From an uncultured Bacteroidota bacterium (GTDB taxonomy: Bacteria; Bacteroidota; Bacteroidia; Bacteroidales; P3), in the NCBI GenBank assembly GCA_902791695.1, contig CADAWR010000009.1:62001-126000 (forward strand): DNA of 64,000 nt. The letters run 5' to 3'. The position numbers and the translations under genes are program-made. This document shows positions 7,672 to 15,709 of the stretch, one piece after another. The notes below the pieces were generated by a model. That model made no database searches and had not been told where the DNA came from. It saw only the letters and a list, made by a program, of their open reading frames with translations. Positions within the stretch are counted from its first letter, which is position 1. Each line of letters begins with the position of its first letter.

Positions 7672-8550
7672 TTATTTGTAGAGTGCTTCAGCCAGCGGGG
7701 CGATGTCGCCCGGCATGTCGGGATAGGCGGCCTTGAGGGCTTCGGCAAAAGCGTTGGCGTCCTTCTTCTCGGCACGGAGTTTCTTCAGGCATTCCAAGTA
7801 GGCAATACGGGCTTCGACAGCAGGCTTCTCGACCAGACCGCCGTGACCGCCGATGAAGTATTTGGCACCCGTGGCCAACTCAGCCTTGGTGGCTACCAAC
7901 TCGGCGTCGATAGCCTCTTTGCTGCCCAGCTGCAGGGGGCTCATGTGCATCTGATAGGGAGCCCAGTGGGTGTAGCACACCTGGCTGCCGATGAGGATCA
8001 TCGAGCCGGGGAAGTCGCTGGCGGCACCGCGATCGAAGCGGAAGTCGACACCGGCATACTGCTGAGTGCTGCCGAAGGGCACTTCGGTGGCCTGCTGTGT
8101 GGGCAGGTCGACCATCGTCTCGCCAAACTGCTCGGCGAAACCTTTCATCATGCCGCCATAGATGGGGCCTTCGATGAACTTAGGCATGCCCTCGGGCATC
8201 ACAATGGGCAGTTGGTCGCTGCCACCCAGGTGGTAGTCGGTGATGTCGGTCACTACGGGCTTGCCAAGGGACTTGATGTATTCGGCAAACTCGGCGGCAT
8301 TTACCTTGAAGAGGGGGTACTCCATCACCACGAGGCCGTCGCGGCCTTCGATGATGTAGCTGGCGTCGAACATGACATCGTTCGAGTTGTAGACGTGCAG
8401 CTTGAATCCGTCAAGCTCGTAGGCTTGGAACTGGCCAACGGTTTCTTTCTGTGTGCTCATAGCGGTATCGTTTTGGTTTTCGTTATTGTTGTTTTTGCAG
8501 CCTACGGCAAAGATGGCAGCTGCGGCCATCAGGATGATTGATTTTTTCAT
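7672..8550 (-). CDS. Lipoprotein with degenerate metallo-beta-lactamase fold
   Basis: A 292-residue protein with a lipobox (AVGC, lipidated C18) and an Asn-rich spacer. The body resembles an MBL-fold hydrolase: YIIEGRDGLVVMEYPLF, then VTDITDYHLGGSDQLP where HxHxDH is expected, SMILIGSQVCYTHWAPYQMH, and KYFIGGHGG near residue 230. Only H107 of the canonical metal motif remains, so a classical di-zinc site is unlikely; the fold assignment is inference. It lies 23 nt after the cupin gene on the same strand, so the two are likely cotranscribed. It probably resides in the periplasm or at the inner face of the outer membrane. Confidence 0.6.
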   Translation of the reverse strand: MKKSIILMAAAAIFAVGCKNNNNENQNDTAMSTQKETVGQFQAYELDGFKLHVYNSNDVMFDASYIIEGRDGLVVMEYPLFKVNAAEFAEYIKSLGKPVVTDITDYHLGGSDQLPIVMPEGMPKFIEGPIYGGMMKGFAEQFGETMVDLPTQQATEVPFGSTQQYAGVDFRFDRGAASDFPGSMILIGSQVCYTHWAPYQMHMSPLQLGSKEAIDAELVATKAELATGAKYFIGGHGGLVEKPAVEARIAYLECLKKLRAEKKDANAFAEALKAAYPDMPGDIAPLAEALYK

Positions 8551-8573
8551 TTCTATATCGTTATTTTAATTGT

Positions 8574-9029
8574 TTACCAATTCAGCGGATCGCCAAGTAT
8601 GTTGCCGTCGGTCATAGGGCTGTCGGCCTCGGTGAAGTTGTTGGCGCGGTACTGGATGCAGAGCATGGTGAGGTTCTCGCGGCCGGTGTTCTTGAGGGCG
8701 CGACGGCCGTCGGGGCTGACGCGTACCACGCTGCCTTCGCTGACGGGGAACTTCTCGCTGTCGACCTGGTAAGTACCCTCGCCACGCAGGATGATGTAGA
8801 GTTCCTCGTGGGTCTTGTGGGTGTGCAGGAAGCCGCTGTCCTGACCGGGGACGAGCGTCTGAAACGACAGCTCGCTGCCAGTGGCACCTACAGCCTGTCC
8901 GACAAACACCTTCCCCTTGATGGTGACATCGGGGCCCATCGGGAGCTCGTGCTCGATAATCTCATTCATCTTACCAACGTTCACTGCGGCATAGTTCTTG
9001 CCGGTCTTGATTTTCTCAATCTGTTTCAT
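8574..9029 (-). CDS. Cupin domain protein
   Basis: A 151-residue single-domain cupin. Motif 1 is seen as LHTHKTHEELYIILRGEG (residues about 70-87) with metal ligands H-x-H and E, and motif 2 as EGSVVRVSPDGRRALKN, in which the second His is replaced by an Arg-rich segment. The family includes sugar isomerases, dioxygenases and sensors; no substrate can be inferred. It is the first gene of a minus-strand run that ends with the sirtuin, and a TACTTTTG box lies 30 nt upstream. Confidence 0.85.
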   Translation of the reverse strand: MKQIEKIKTGKNYAAVNVGKMNEIIEHELPMGPDVTIKGKVFVGQAVGATGSELSFQTLVPGQDSGFLHTHKTHEELYIILRGEGTYQVDSEKFPVSEGSVVRVSPDGRRALKNTGRENLTMLCIQYRANNFTEADSPMTDGNILGDPLNW

Positions 9030-9058
9030 GATTTCTGTTGTTTATTTGTTTGACGCTG

Positions 9059-9066
9059 CAAAAGTA
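9059..9066 (-). promoter_or_regulatory. Promoter -7 box for the cupin operon
   Basis: TACTTTTG on the minus strand, with a weak CTTG 20 nt upstream, 30 nt before the cupin ATG. Confidence 0.55.
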
Positions 9067-9223
9067 CAATGCTTTCCTAAACCCGGCAAGAAGGTACCCG
9101 AAGGTTAGCCACGAACCTCGGGGTAAGTAATACGGTGAACAAAAGAAAGCCACAAACCATATTTAACAATCTTTAACCTCACAGGTAATCACCGGGACTC
9201 CCGCAAAATCATCACTATTGGTT

Positions 9224-9255
9224 ATTGCCCGTGAGAAAATGCGTGTGTACTTTTG
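9224..9255 (+). promoter_or_regulatory. Promoter for the S-component/permease genes
   Basis: TACTTTTG at 9248-9255 with a near-consensus ATTG 20 nt upstream (9224-9227). It precedes the gene at 9302. Confidence 0.55.
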
Positions 9256-9301
9256 CTGCAGAATTCAAAACAACACATCTGCTAACAAAAAACTGATTGT
9301 C

Positions 9302-9856
9302 ATGAAAAAAGCATTCATCCTCCTGCTGATGGCGATAGCCTATCTCGCCACTTTCATCCTTGGTGCCGCAAGCGGTACCATCCACCCGGCCTGCTATGCC
9401 TATGCCGGCGCTGTGCTGCCACTGCTGACCGCACTCATTTATCTCTACACAACCACCCTCCTGCGCGGCTTCGGCGCCGCGACACTGCTCAACGGCTTCA
9501 TCCTTGTGCTGTTCTTGATTGCCGGCGAGGCCGACCTGGCATTTGTCATTGGCATCGTCGTCCTTACGGCTCTTGCCGAGTTCATCCGTTGGCGTTGCGG
9601 CTATGGCACCCGGAATGGTGTCCGCTGGAGTTTCCTGCCCTTCGCCTACTCGTTTTTCGCCTACACGGCCCACTGGTGGACCGACACTGAAGGTTCGCTC
9701 GAGGCGGCTCGCGAGGAGATGCCCGCAGGCTACGACCTGATGATGCAGCCCGTCATCGACAACATCCCCATGCTTGTCATCGTGTTGGTGCTCACTTTCC
9801 CGATCGCCATCCTCGCCATGCGGCTAGCCGAACGGCTGCTGAAGAAAAGACTCTAA
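9302..9856 (+). CDS. MptD/Trep_Strep-type ECF transporter S component-like membrane protein
   Basis: A 184-residue, very hydrophobic protein with about six transmembrane helices. The ATG at 9302 is preceded by an A-rich leader. The pattern of a helical hairpin, a soluble segment with TAHWWTDTEGSLEAAREEMP around residues 125-145, and a final helix ending LAERLLKKRL resembles the Trep_Strep/MptD group of ECF-transporter substrate-binding (S) components. No ATPase or T component lies nearby, so it would have to share a distant ECF module. The substrate is unknown. The assignment is by overall pattern only. Confidence 0.5.
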   Translation: MKKAFILLLMAIAYLATFILGAASGTIHPACYAYAGAVLPLLTALIYLYTTTLLRGFGAATLLNGFILVLFLIAGEADLAFVIGIVVLTALAEFIRWRCGYGTRNGVRWSFLPFAYSFFAYTAHWWTDTEGSLEAAREEMPAGYDLMMQPVIDNIPMLVIVLVLTFPIAILAMRLAERLLKKRL

Positions 9857-9911
9857 TTCCGCACCTGCAGCACCCAAGCAATAAAACAAGAAGTAATCCG
9901 TTTCATAGTTT

Positions 9912-11174
9912 ATGATGACTATAAATGAATTCATCAATGCGCTGCTTGCAGTGACTGGTGCAATGAGTCCCTATCTGCTGCTGGGCTTCCTCATTGCCGG
10001 GGTGTTGCATGTCTTTGTGCCCAAGACTTTCTACGCACGTTACCTTTCGCGCGACAACAAGCTATCCGTGCTTTGGGCTGCCCTGCTGGGTGTGCCTCTG
10101 CCACTCTGCTCGTGCGGCGTCATACCCACCGCCGTGGGCCTGAAGAACGAGGGAGCCTCGAAGGGAGCCGTAGCCTCGTTCCTTATCGCCACACCTCAGA
10201 CGGGCATCGATTCCATCCTCGCCACCTTCTCGCTGATGGGCCTGGGCTTCGCCGTGGTGCGTCCTGTGGCTGCGCTGGTCACGGGCATCTGCGGAGGCCT
10301 GCTGGTCAACCGATTCGCTGAACGCAATGACTTTGGCGGGCAGTCAGCATCGGCCGCTTGCCAATGCCAGAGCCACGGGCAAGGGCTGAAGCTCTGGCGC
10401 GTGCTCAAATACGCCTACTTCGACATGATCCAGGACATAGGCCTACGGCTGGTCATCGGCCTACTGGTGGCTGCGCTGATCAACGTGGCGGTGCCCGACG
10501 AATTCTTCCTCTCATTCGGCAAGCAGCCCTTGCTGCAGATGCTGGTAATCCTTGCTGTGGCGGTGCCTATGTATATCTGCTCCACCGGCAGCATCCCCGT
10601 GGCGGCGGCGCTGATGATGAAAGGCCTGTCGCCCGGAGCGGCGTTGGTGATGCTGATGGCAGGCCCGGCGGTCAACATCGCCTCCATCCTCGTGGTGCGC
10701 AAGTCGATGGGGGCGCGCTTCACATGGCTATACCTACTCACCATCGTGGGCTTCTCAGTACTTTTCGGCATGCTTGTCAACGCACTTGACGGACTGATCC
10801 CCTTCACCGCCCAGCTGTCGACCTCGGAGCACGGTGCATGCTGCCACGCCGAGGCCGCCGCGCCGAGCCTGTTCCAAACCATCTGCTCTGCACTGCTAAC
10901 GTTATTCATCATAAATGCTCTGACCATGAAACTCTTCAGCAAATTCAAGAAACAGGAAACCGCCGCAGGAACGGTGGTCTACACCGTCGAAGGCATGCAT
11001 TGCAACCACTGCAAGGCCGCCGTAGAGAAGTCCGTCGGCCAACTGAAAGGTGTCGACTCCTGCGAGGCCACTCCTGCCGCCAACACCCTCGTCGTAACCG
11101 GTACCGCCACAGAGTCGGCTGTCCGCGCAGCCGTTGAGAAGGCAGGCTTCGAGTTCAAGGGCGTGAAAGAATAA
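9912..11174 (+). CDS. Metal permease of the SO_0444/DUF318 family with C-terminal HMA domain
   Basis: A 420-residue inner-membrane protein. Two repeated permease halves carry PLPLCSCGVIPTAVGLKNEG (residues 62-81) and PMYICSTGSIPVAAALMMKG, the signature of SO_0444-type Cu/Zn efflux and ArsP-like permeases. A cytosolic loop holds CQCQSHG and another HGACCHAEA, both plausible metal ligands. Residues 357-420 are a heavy-metal-associated domain with GMHCNHC (C364, C367) and the usual beta-alpha-beta layout. The likely role is export of copper, zinc or a related thiophilic metal; the HMA tail could deliver or sense it. It follows the S-component gene by 55 nt. Confidence 0.85.
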   Translation: MMTINEFINALLAVTGAMSPYLLLGFLIAGVLHVFVPKTFYARYLSRDNKLSVLWAALLGVPLPLCSCGVIPTAVGLKNEGASKGAVASFLIATPQTGIDSILATFSLMGLGFAVVRPVAALVTGICGGLLVNRFAERNDFGGQSASAACQCQSHGQGLKLWRVLKYAYFDMIQDIGLRLVIGLLVAALINVAVPDEFFLSFGKQPLLQMLVILAVAVPMYICSTGSIPVAAALMMKGLSPGAALVMLMAGPAVNIASILVVRKSMGARFTWLYLLTIVGFSVLFGMLVNALDGLIPFTAQLSTSEHGACCHAEAAAPSLFQTICSALLTLFIINALTMKLFSKFKKQETAAGTVVYTVEGMHCNHCKAAVEKSVGQLKGVDSCEATPAANTLVVTGTATESAVRAAVEKAGFEFKGVKE

Positions 11175-11196
11175 ACCGTCCCGTCAAAAGAACCAC

Positions 11197-11213
11197 CTCG
11201 GCGCCAAGCCGAG
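11197..11213. other. Short hairpin between convergent genes
   Basis: A 6-bp stem (CTCGGC/GCCGAG) with a 5-nt loop between the permease and methyltransferase stops. There is no T-run directly after it, so terminator function is doubtful. Confidence 0.3.
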
Positions 11214-11222
11214 TATCTAGTG

Positions 11223-12017
11223 CTATTTTGTTAATTCGTAGAAGGCCACGGCGGCGGCAGCGGCGACGTTGAGTGAGTCGACGCCGCGGTGCATAGGTAT
11301 GCGGGCCACATGGTCGCACTGACGCAACACACTGTCGCTCAAGCCGTCGCCCTCGGTGCCCATGACTATGGCCATGCGGTCGATGCCCTTGAGCGAGGGG
11401 TCGTCGACGGGCACGCTACGGTCGGTGAGGGCCATGGCCACGGTGGTGAAGCCACAGCCGGCAAGCTGACGGTAGTGGTCTAGATAAGTCCAAGGGAGCT
11501 GGAACACCGTGCCCATGCTGACGCGGCAGGCGCGGCGGTTCAGCGGGTCGCAGCAGGTGCGCGTGAGCAGCACGGCGTCGATGCCCAATGCCGCGGCGGC
11601 ACGGAAGATGGCGCCGGTGTTCTCGCTATTGACAACAGAGTCGAGCACAACGACACGGCGAGCGCCATCAAGCACCTCACCCACCCTGCGCTCGGCAGGA
11701 CGGCGCATGCAGCACAGCACACCACGGCTGAGCTCATAGCCAGTGAGGCCTTTGAGCACCTCGCGCGTGCCCGTGTATACCGGCACGTCTCCCCCGCATT
11801 CACCCATCAACTCAACGACGCTTTCAATGAATTTCTCCTCGCAGAGGAACGACACAGGCTCGACGCCCGCCGCCAGCGCCACGCGGATGACCTTTGCGCT
11901 CTCGCATATGAAGAGCCCCTCGGAGGCGTGCAGGCGGTTGCGCAGCTGCGCCTCGGTGAGGCGGGCGTAAGGCTCAAGCTCCGGCAGCGCCAGACTGTCA
12001 ATCTTAATAACATTCAT
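11223..12017 (-). CDS. TrmH/SpoU-family RNA methyltransferase
   Basis: A 264-residue SPOUT methyltransferase. The N-terminus (residues 1-95) is a substrate-binding region with HASEGLFICESAKVIRVAL. The SPOUT knot follows with LDSVVNSENTGAIFRAAAALG (motif 1; N and E conserved), IVMGTEGDGLSDSVL (motif 2) and IPMHRGVDSLNVAAAAAVAFYEL (motif 3), which together bind SAM and methylate a ribose 2'-OH of tRNA or rRNA. The target is not predictable. Start at 12017 selected because homology begins at MNVIKIDSL; a TATCTTTG box ends 5 nt upstream, so the transcript is probably leaderless. Confidence 0.88.
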   Translation of the reverse strand: MNVIKIDSLALPELEPYARLTEAQLRNRLHASEGLFICESAKVIRVALAAGVEPVSFLCEEKFIESVVELMGECGGDVPVYTGTREVLKGLTGYELSRGVLCCMRRPAERRVGEVLDGARRVVVLDSVVNSENTGAIFRAAAALGIDAVLLTRTCCDPLNRRACRVSMGTVFQLPWTYLDHYRQLAGCGFTTVAMALTDRSVPVDDPSLKGIDRMAIVMGTEGDGLSDSVLRQCDHVARIPMHRGVDSLNVAAAAAVAFYELTK

Positions 12018-12022
12018 GGCTG

Positions 12023-12030
12023 CAAAGATA
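12023..12030 (-). promoter_or_regulatory. Promoter -7 box for the TrmH-family gene
   Basis: TATCTTTG on the minus strand 5 nt from the ATG; no strong -33 TTTG. Predicts transcription starting at or beside the start codon. Confidence 0.5.
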
Positions 12031-12089
12031 GCGAAAAAGGGATTAACGGAGACTAGTGTCGCGCACGACCATTTTCCTGCCCCTACCCG

Positions 12090-12209
12090 CGACGGCACGA
12101 TGCCGGTACGTAGCCGGTACGTCGTTTGTTCGTTCATTCTACGACATTTGTCTATCATCCGATCGGAGGAAGAACGGAGAGGGGTCGGAGCGGGTACGGA
12201 GGGGGTCCA
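12090..12209. repeat. Decayed copy of the intergenic hairpin element, copy G
   Basis: The right side (12185-12209) carries TCGGAGCGGGTACGGAGGG, the outer-arm unit of the other copies. The left side (from about 12080) has only related pieces (CCCCTACCCGCGACGG, CCGGTACG), and the arms no longer pair well. It lies in a 508-nt divergent spacer, upstream of the 12333 promoter. I see no gene in 12018-12525. Confidence 0.5.
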
Positions 12210-12332
12210 TACAAAAACCACGTTTTCAGCCTATTGACAAAACACCTGACAGGTGGCACCTCCGAAGGGTTAAGATACAGAATGACAAGCGATAGCGGAA
12301 TAACGACATTTTTTTGAGAAAAATGATGTTTT

Positions 12333-12363
12333 TTTGCCAGAATTAAAAAAAGTTGTATATTTG
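12333..12363 (+). promoter_or_regulatory. Bacteroidota-type promoter for the flavodoxin/radical SAM operon
   Basis: TTTG at 12333-12336, 19-nt spacer, TATATTTG at 12356-12363: an exact consensus match. A leader of about 155 nt to the ATG at 12526. Confidence 0.8.
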
Positions 12364-12525
12364 CATCGTGTACGATATAATTCAACAATTGATTAAAGCG
12401 TACAAATAATGCGATTTACGTCGACCTGACAGGCGGCAAGAATGGGCGCAAAAGCAATCGTGGAGGTGAGAAAAGCCGGAATCGCAGGACAAAAAGAGGT
12501 GAGATAAACAAAAACTATATATAAT

Positions 12526-12936
12526 ATGAATACAATAAGATATTACAGCAAATTTGGCCACACGAAAAGCATGGTCGAGGCTGTCAAGGACCTCATGGAC
12601 AGCGAGCCACGCACGGTCGATGTGCCGCTCGAGGGCAAGGTGGACTTGCTTTATATCGGAGCCGGCGTGATGATGGGCAAGGTGGACAAGCAGGTCATGG
12701 ACTTCATCGGGAGCCTGAGGCCCGAGATGGTGGGCCGCGTGGTATGCTTCGGCTCGTGCGCCATCATCAAGTCGCCTGTGCCGCAGATGCGCAAGGCCCT
12801 TGAGGCCCGCGGAATCACGGTGGACGAACGCGAGTTTACCTGTCCGGGAGCCATGGGCCCCGTGAAAGCTGGCCACCCCGACGCCAACGATATCAAGAAC
12901 TTCAGGGTCTTTGTCTCGCAAACGCTGAAACAATGA
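12526..12936 (+). CDS. Flavodoxin-fold protein
   Basis: A 136-residue single-domain flavodoxin-like protein. The N-terminal strand-loop MNTIRYYSKFGHTKSMVEAV carries the FMN phosphate-binding loop (S-K-F-G-H-T), followed by LLYIGAGVMMGKVDKQV and VVCFGSCAIIKSP for the isoalloxazine loops. It probably donates electrons. The stop overlaps the start of the radical SAM gene (ATGA at 12933), so it is a good candidate reductant for that enzyme. Confidence 0.82.
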   Translation: MNTIRYYSKFGHTKSMVEAVKDLMDSEPRTVDVPLEGKVDLLYIGAGVMMGKVDKQVMDFIGSLRPEMVGRVVCFGSCAIIKSPVPQMRKALEARGITVDEREFTCPGAMGPVKAGHPDANDIKNFRVFVSQTLKQ

Positions 12937-14024
12937 TAGACCTACAGTCTTATATGGCCGAGAGCATACGCCGCATCATGGGCAACGCCTATCGCAGCGT
13001 GCTCGGCAATCCGCGCGAGGCGCGTTTCGTCATGCGCATGCAGCGCGCCGTGCACCGTTCGGAGCGCCGTCGCCGCACGCTGATGGAGGGCGAAGGGCTG
13101 CAGGTGCCGCCGTTCCTTATAGCCAGCATTGCCACTGCCTGCAACCTGCAATGCAAGGGCTGCTACGCCCGCAAGAACGGCAACGCCAGCGAGCGCCCGA
13201 CGAAGCCCACCCTCACGGCTGAGCAGTGGGGCCGCATCTTTGCCGAGGCCGAGGGGCTGGGCGTGAACTTCTGCCTGCTGGCAGGGGGCGAGCCGCTGAC
13301 GCGACGCGACATACTGGAGCAGGCCGCAGCCGTCAAGGATATCATCTTCCCCGTCTTCACCAACGGCACGATGATTGGCGCCACATATACGGAGTTCTTC
13401 CGCAAGCACCTGAACATGGTGCCGGTGATAAGCCTCGAGGGAGACGCCGCCGACACCGACACGCGGCGCGGCGAAGGCATATACCGCCGTGTGATGGCGG
13501 CTATGGATACGCTGCAAAACGAGAAGCTCTTTTTCGGCACCAGCATTACGGTGACCACCGAGAACTACCGCCGCGTGACGTCGGAAGAATACTTGCGCGA
13601 GCTGCACGGCAAAGGCTGCCGGCTGGTGTTCTACGTGGAGTATGTGCCTTTCGACGAGAGCACGCGCCACCTGGCCTTCGGCGACGACGAGATGGCCGCG
13701 ATGGAGGAACGTGTGGAGCTGATGCGGACTCGGTTCGACGACATAGTCTTCCTATCCTTCCCGGGCGACGAAAAGGCCCTCGACGGATGCATGGCCGCCG
13801 GACGCGGATTCTTCCACATAGGTCCCGACGGGGCGGCAGAGCCCTGCCCTTTCTCGCCCTACAGCGACACCAACGTGGCCCGCGACGGTCTGCGTGCCGC
13901 GCTGCAGTCGCCCCTCTTCGCACGGCTTCGCGAGGCCAACAACGGCAGCTGGCAGCACACGGGCGGCTGCACGCTCTACGAGCACCGCGAGGAAGTGGAG
14001 CAGATGCTCAACAACAAAGAATAA
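12933..14024 (+). CDS. Radical SAM protein
   Basis: A 363-residue radical SAM enzyme. The CxxxCxxC cluster motif is C70-NLQ-C74-KG-C77-Y; LAGGEPLTRRDIL is the GGEP SAM-binding motif; ISLEGDAADTDTRRGEGIYR follows, as in SPASM-type enzymes. Three more cysteines at the C-terminus (DGCMAAG, AEPCPFSPY, GGCTLYEH) could form a partial SPASM/Twitch auxiliary cluster. The basic N-terminal 60 residues lack homology I recognise. There is no precursor peptide gene beside it; the partner genes are the flavodoxin and, further on, glutathione peroxidase. Substrate unknown. Confidence 0.85.
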   Translation: MIDLQSYMAESIRRIMGNAYRSVLGNPREARFVMRMQRAVHRSERRRRTLMEGEGLQVPPFLIASIATACNLQCKGCYARKNGNASERPTKPTLTAEQWGRIFAEAEGLGVNFCLLAGGEPLTRRDILEQAAAVKDIIFPVFTNGTMIGATYTEFFRKHLNMVPVISLEGDAADTDTRRGEGIYRRVMAAMDTLQNEKLFFGTSITVTTENYRRVTSEEYLRELHGKGCRLVFYVEYVPFDESTRHLAFGDDEMAAMEERVELMRTRFDDIVFLSFPGDEKALDGCMAAGRGFFHIGPDGAAEPCPFSPYSDTNVARDGLRAALQSPLFARLREANNGSWQHTGGCTLYEHREEVEQMLNNKE

Positions 14025-14049
14025 TAACAAAACAATAAAAAACAGTATT

Positions 14050-14592
14050 ATGGCAACAATTTACGATTACAAGGCCGTTGCCAGCAACGGCAAAGAGATT
14101 GACTTCAAGCAGTTTGAGGGCAAAGTGCTGCTCATCATCAACACCGCCAGCAAGTGCGGCTTCACGCCCCAGTTCGACGGCCTCGAGGCCCTGAACGAGA
14201 AGTACCGCGACCGCGGCTTGGTATGCATCGGCTTCCCCTGCAACCAGTTCGCCAACCAGGACCCCGGCAGCGACAGCGAGATAGAGGGCTTCTGCCGCAT
14301 GAACTACGGTGTCACCTTCCAGATAATGAAGAAGGTGGACGTCAACGGCAAGGACGAGCACCCCATTTTCACCTACCTCAAGGAGCAGGCTCCCACGGAA
14401 GAGTACAAGGGGCTGAAGGCCAAAGCTACGCACACAATGCTGAAAGGCATAAGCAAGAGTGTGGAGAAGAGTAGCGACATACTGTGGAATTTCACGAAGT
14501 TCCTCATCTCGCGCGACGGCAGCGTGGTGAAGCGCTACGCCCCCACCACTGAGCCAAAGGACTTCGAGAAGGACATAGAAGCGATGCTGTAA
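14050..14592 (+). CDS. Glutathione peroxidase family protein (thiol peroxidase)
   Basis: A 180-residue Cys-type glutathione peroxidase homologue. The active site is NTASKCGFTPQF (peroxidatic C36), FPCNQFANQDPG with the resolving-type Cys and catalytic Gln region, and a WNFTKFLI block with the conserved Trp and Asn. It probably reduces hydroperoxides with thioredoxin in this cytoplasmic context, since GPx homologues with the second Cys are usually thioredoxin-dependent. ATG at 14050 chosen; codons upstream are the tail of the radical SAM spacer. Its stop overlaps the next ATG by 1 nt. Confidence 0.92.
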   Translation: MATIYDYKAVASNGKEIDFKQFEGKVLLIINTASKCGFTPQFDGLEALNEKYRDRGLVCIGFPCNQFANQDPGSDSEIEGFCRMNYGVTFQIMKKVDVNGKDEHPIFTYLKEQAPTEEYKGLKAKATHTMLKGISKSVEKSSDILWNFTKFLISRDGSVVKRYAPTTEPKDFEKDIEAML

Positions 14593-15047
14593 TGTACGAG
14601 CAGCTAAGACTTGACAACCAGCTGTGCTTCCGTATCTACACAGCATCGCGCCTACTGACGCAGGCCTACCGGCCGCTGCTTGAACCGCTGGGACTCACTT
14701 ACCCGCAGTATCTGGTGATGATGGTACTGTGGGAGAAGGACAACCAGCTTGTGGGTGACATCTGCCAGCGCCTCAGGCTCGACACCAACACGTTGACCCC
14801 AATGCTGCAACGCATGGAAAAAGAGGGGCTGGTGATACGCACACGCGGTATCGCCGACGGACGGCAGACGTTGGTGAGCCTCACACGCAAAGGACACCAT
14901 CTAGAAGAACAGGCCAAAGAGGTGCCTTCATGCCTGACTCGCGGCATGCAGGACACTGGCGTGGGCCCGGAGGACCTGCAGCGGTTGGCGGCGACACTCG
15001 ATACCCTGACGGGTATACTAGAGACAAAAAAAGAAGGGCAACACTAG
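14592..15047 (+). CDS. OhrR-like MarR-family regulator
   Basis: A 151-residue MarR winged-helix protein. The N-terminus has LDNQLCFRIYTASR with C12 at the place of the OhrR peroxide-sensing cysteine, then LTYPQYLVMMVLWEKD, the recognition region RLRLDTNTLTPMLQRMEKEG and the wing RTRGIADGRQTLVSLT. OhrR repressors are derepressed by organic hydroperoxides and usually control ohr; here the cotranscribed target would be the glutathione peroxidase gene, overlapping by 1 nt. A second Cys (C133) lies near the C-terminus, suggesting possibly a 2-Cys mechanism. Confidence 0.88.
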   Translation: MYEQLRLDNQLCFRIYTASRLLTQAYRPLLEPLGLTYPQYLVMMVLWEKDNQLVGDICQRLRLDTNTLTPMLQRMEKEGLVIRTRGIADGRQTLVSLTRKGHHLEEQAKEVPSCLTRGMQDTGVGPEDLQRLAATLDTLTGILETKKEGQH

Positions 15048-15064
15048 TGTTGCCCTTCTTTTTT
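15027..15064. terminator. Bidirectional terminator
   Basis: A near-perfect palindrome centred at 15045/15046: AAGAAGGGCAACACTA-GTGTTGCCCTTCTT, flanked by A-run on the left and T-run on the right, thus functional on both strands. It separates the OhrR-like gene from rplY. Confidence 0.88.
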
Positions 15065-15079
15065 GGGGTGTCGTTGCTA

Positions 15080-15667
15080 TTACTCGGCAGCGGCCTCGCC
15101 CTCGCCTTCGCCGGAGGTGGCGCTGGCACGGGTGCTGAGGACGTTGACGACCTCGGCGCTCTTGGGGTTGAGGATGGCATAGTTCTCGCAAGCGATGTCC
15201 TGGACGCGGATGCGCTGGTTGACATCGAGGTTGGTGATGTCGAGGAGAACCTCGCTGGGCATGTTGGCGGGCAGAGCCTTGACGTTGAGGCGTTTCTGCT
15301 TGTAAGCCAGCTTGCCGCCCTTCATGACGCCCTTGCTGGTGCCGGTGGTGTGCACGGGGATGGACATGACAACGGGCTTGTCGTCGGTCAGCTCGTAGAA
15401 GTCAGCGTGATAGACAATCTCGGTCACAGGATGGAACTCGATGTCCTTCAGCATAGCCATGTGGTCGGTGCCGTTGATAGTGATCTTCACAAAGCAGGGC
15501 TCAGGGTTGAACAGCACGCGCTGGAAGGCAGTCTGATCGACGCTGAACAGCATCTGCTCGCCCTTGCCGTACATGACGCAAGGAACCTTGGCGTCGCGAC
15601 GCAGAGCCTTAGCATCCTTTTTCCCTACGTTCTCGCGGAGAGAACCGCTCATTGATACTACTCTCAT
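15080..15667 (-). CDS. rplY: 50S ribosomal protein L25, CTC-type
   Basis: A 195-residue L25 of the long general-stress (CTC/TL5) type, binding 5S rRNA. The N-terminal L25 domain has KDAKALRRDAKVPCVMYGK; the C-terminal domain ends in an acidic Glu/Ala tail. A second Met at residue 6 (MSGSLREN) is an alternative start and fits the family better. It follows prs by 42 nt on the same strand, an arrangement common in Bacteroidota, and ends at the bidirectional terminator. Confidence 0.95.
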   Translation of the reverse strand: MRVVSMSGSLRENVGKKDAKALRRDAKVPCVMYGKGEQMLFSVDQTAFQRVLFNPEPCFVKITINGTDHMAMLKDIEFHPVTEIVYHADFYELTDDKPVVMSIPVHTTGTSKGVMKGGKLAYKQKRLNVKALPANMPSEVLLDITNLDVNQRIRVQDIACENYAILNPKSAEVVNVLSTRASATSGEGEGEAAAE

Positions 15668-15709
15668 TGTTGTTTGTTTTTGTTGGTTAATAAAATATGT
15701 TTAATAAAA

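Noticed and set aside
11197-11213. Terminator between the metal permease and the methyltransferase
   Set aside because: Only a 6-bp stem and no T-run on either strand; kept as a low-confidence hairpin.
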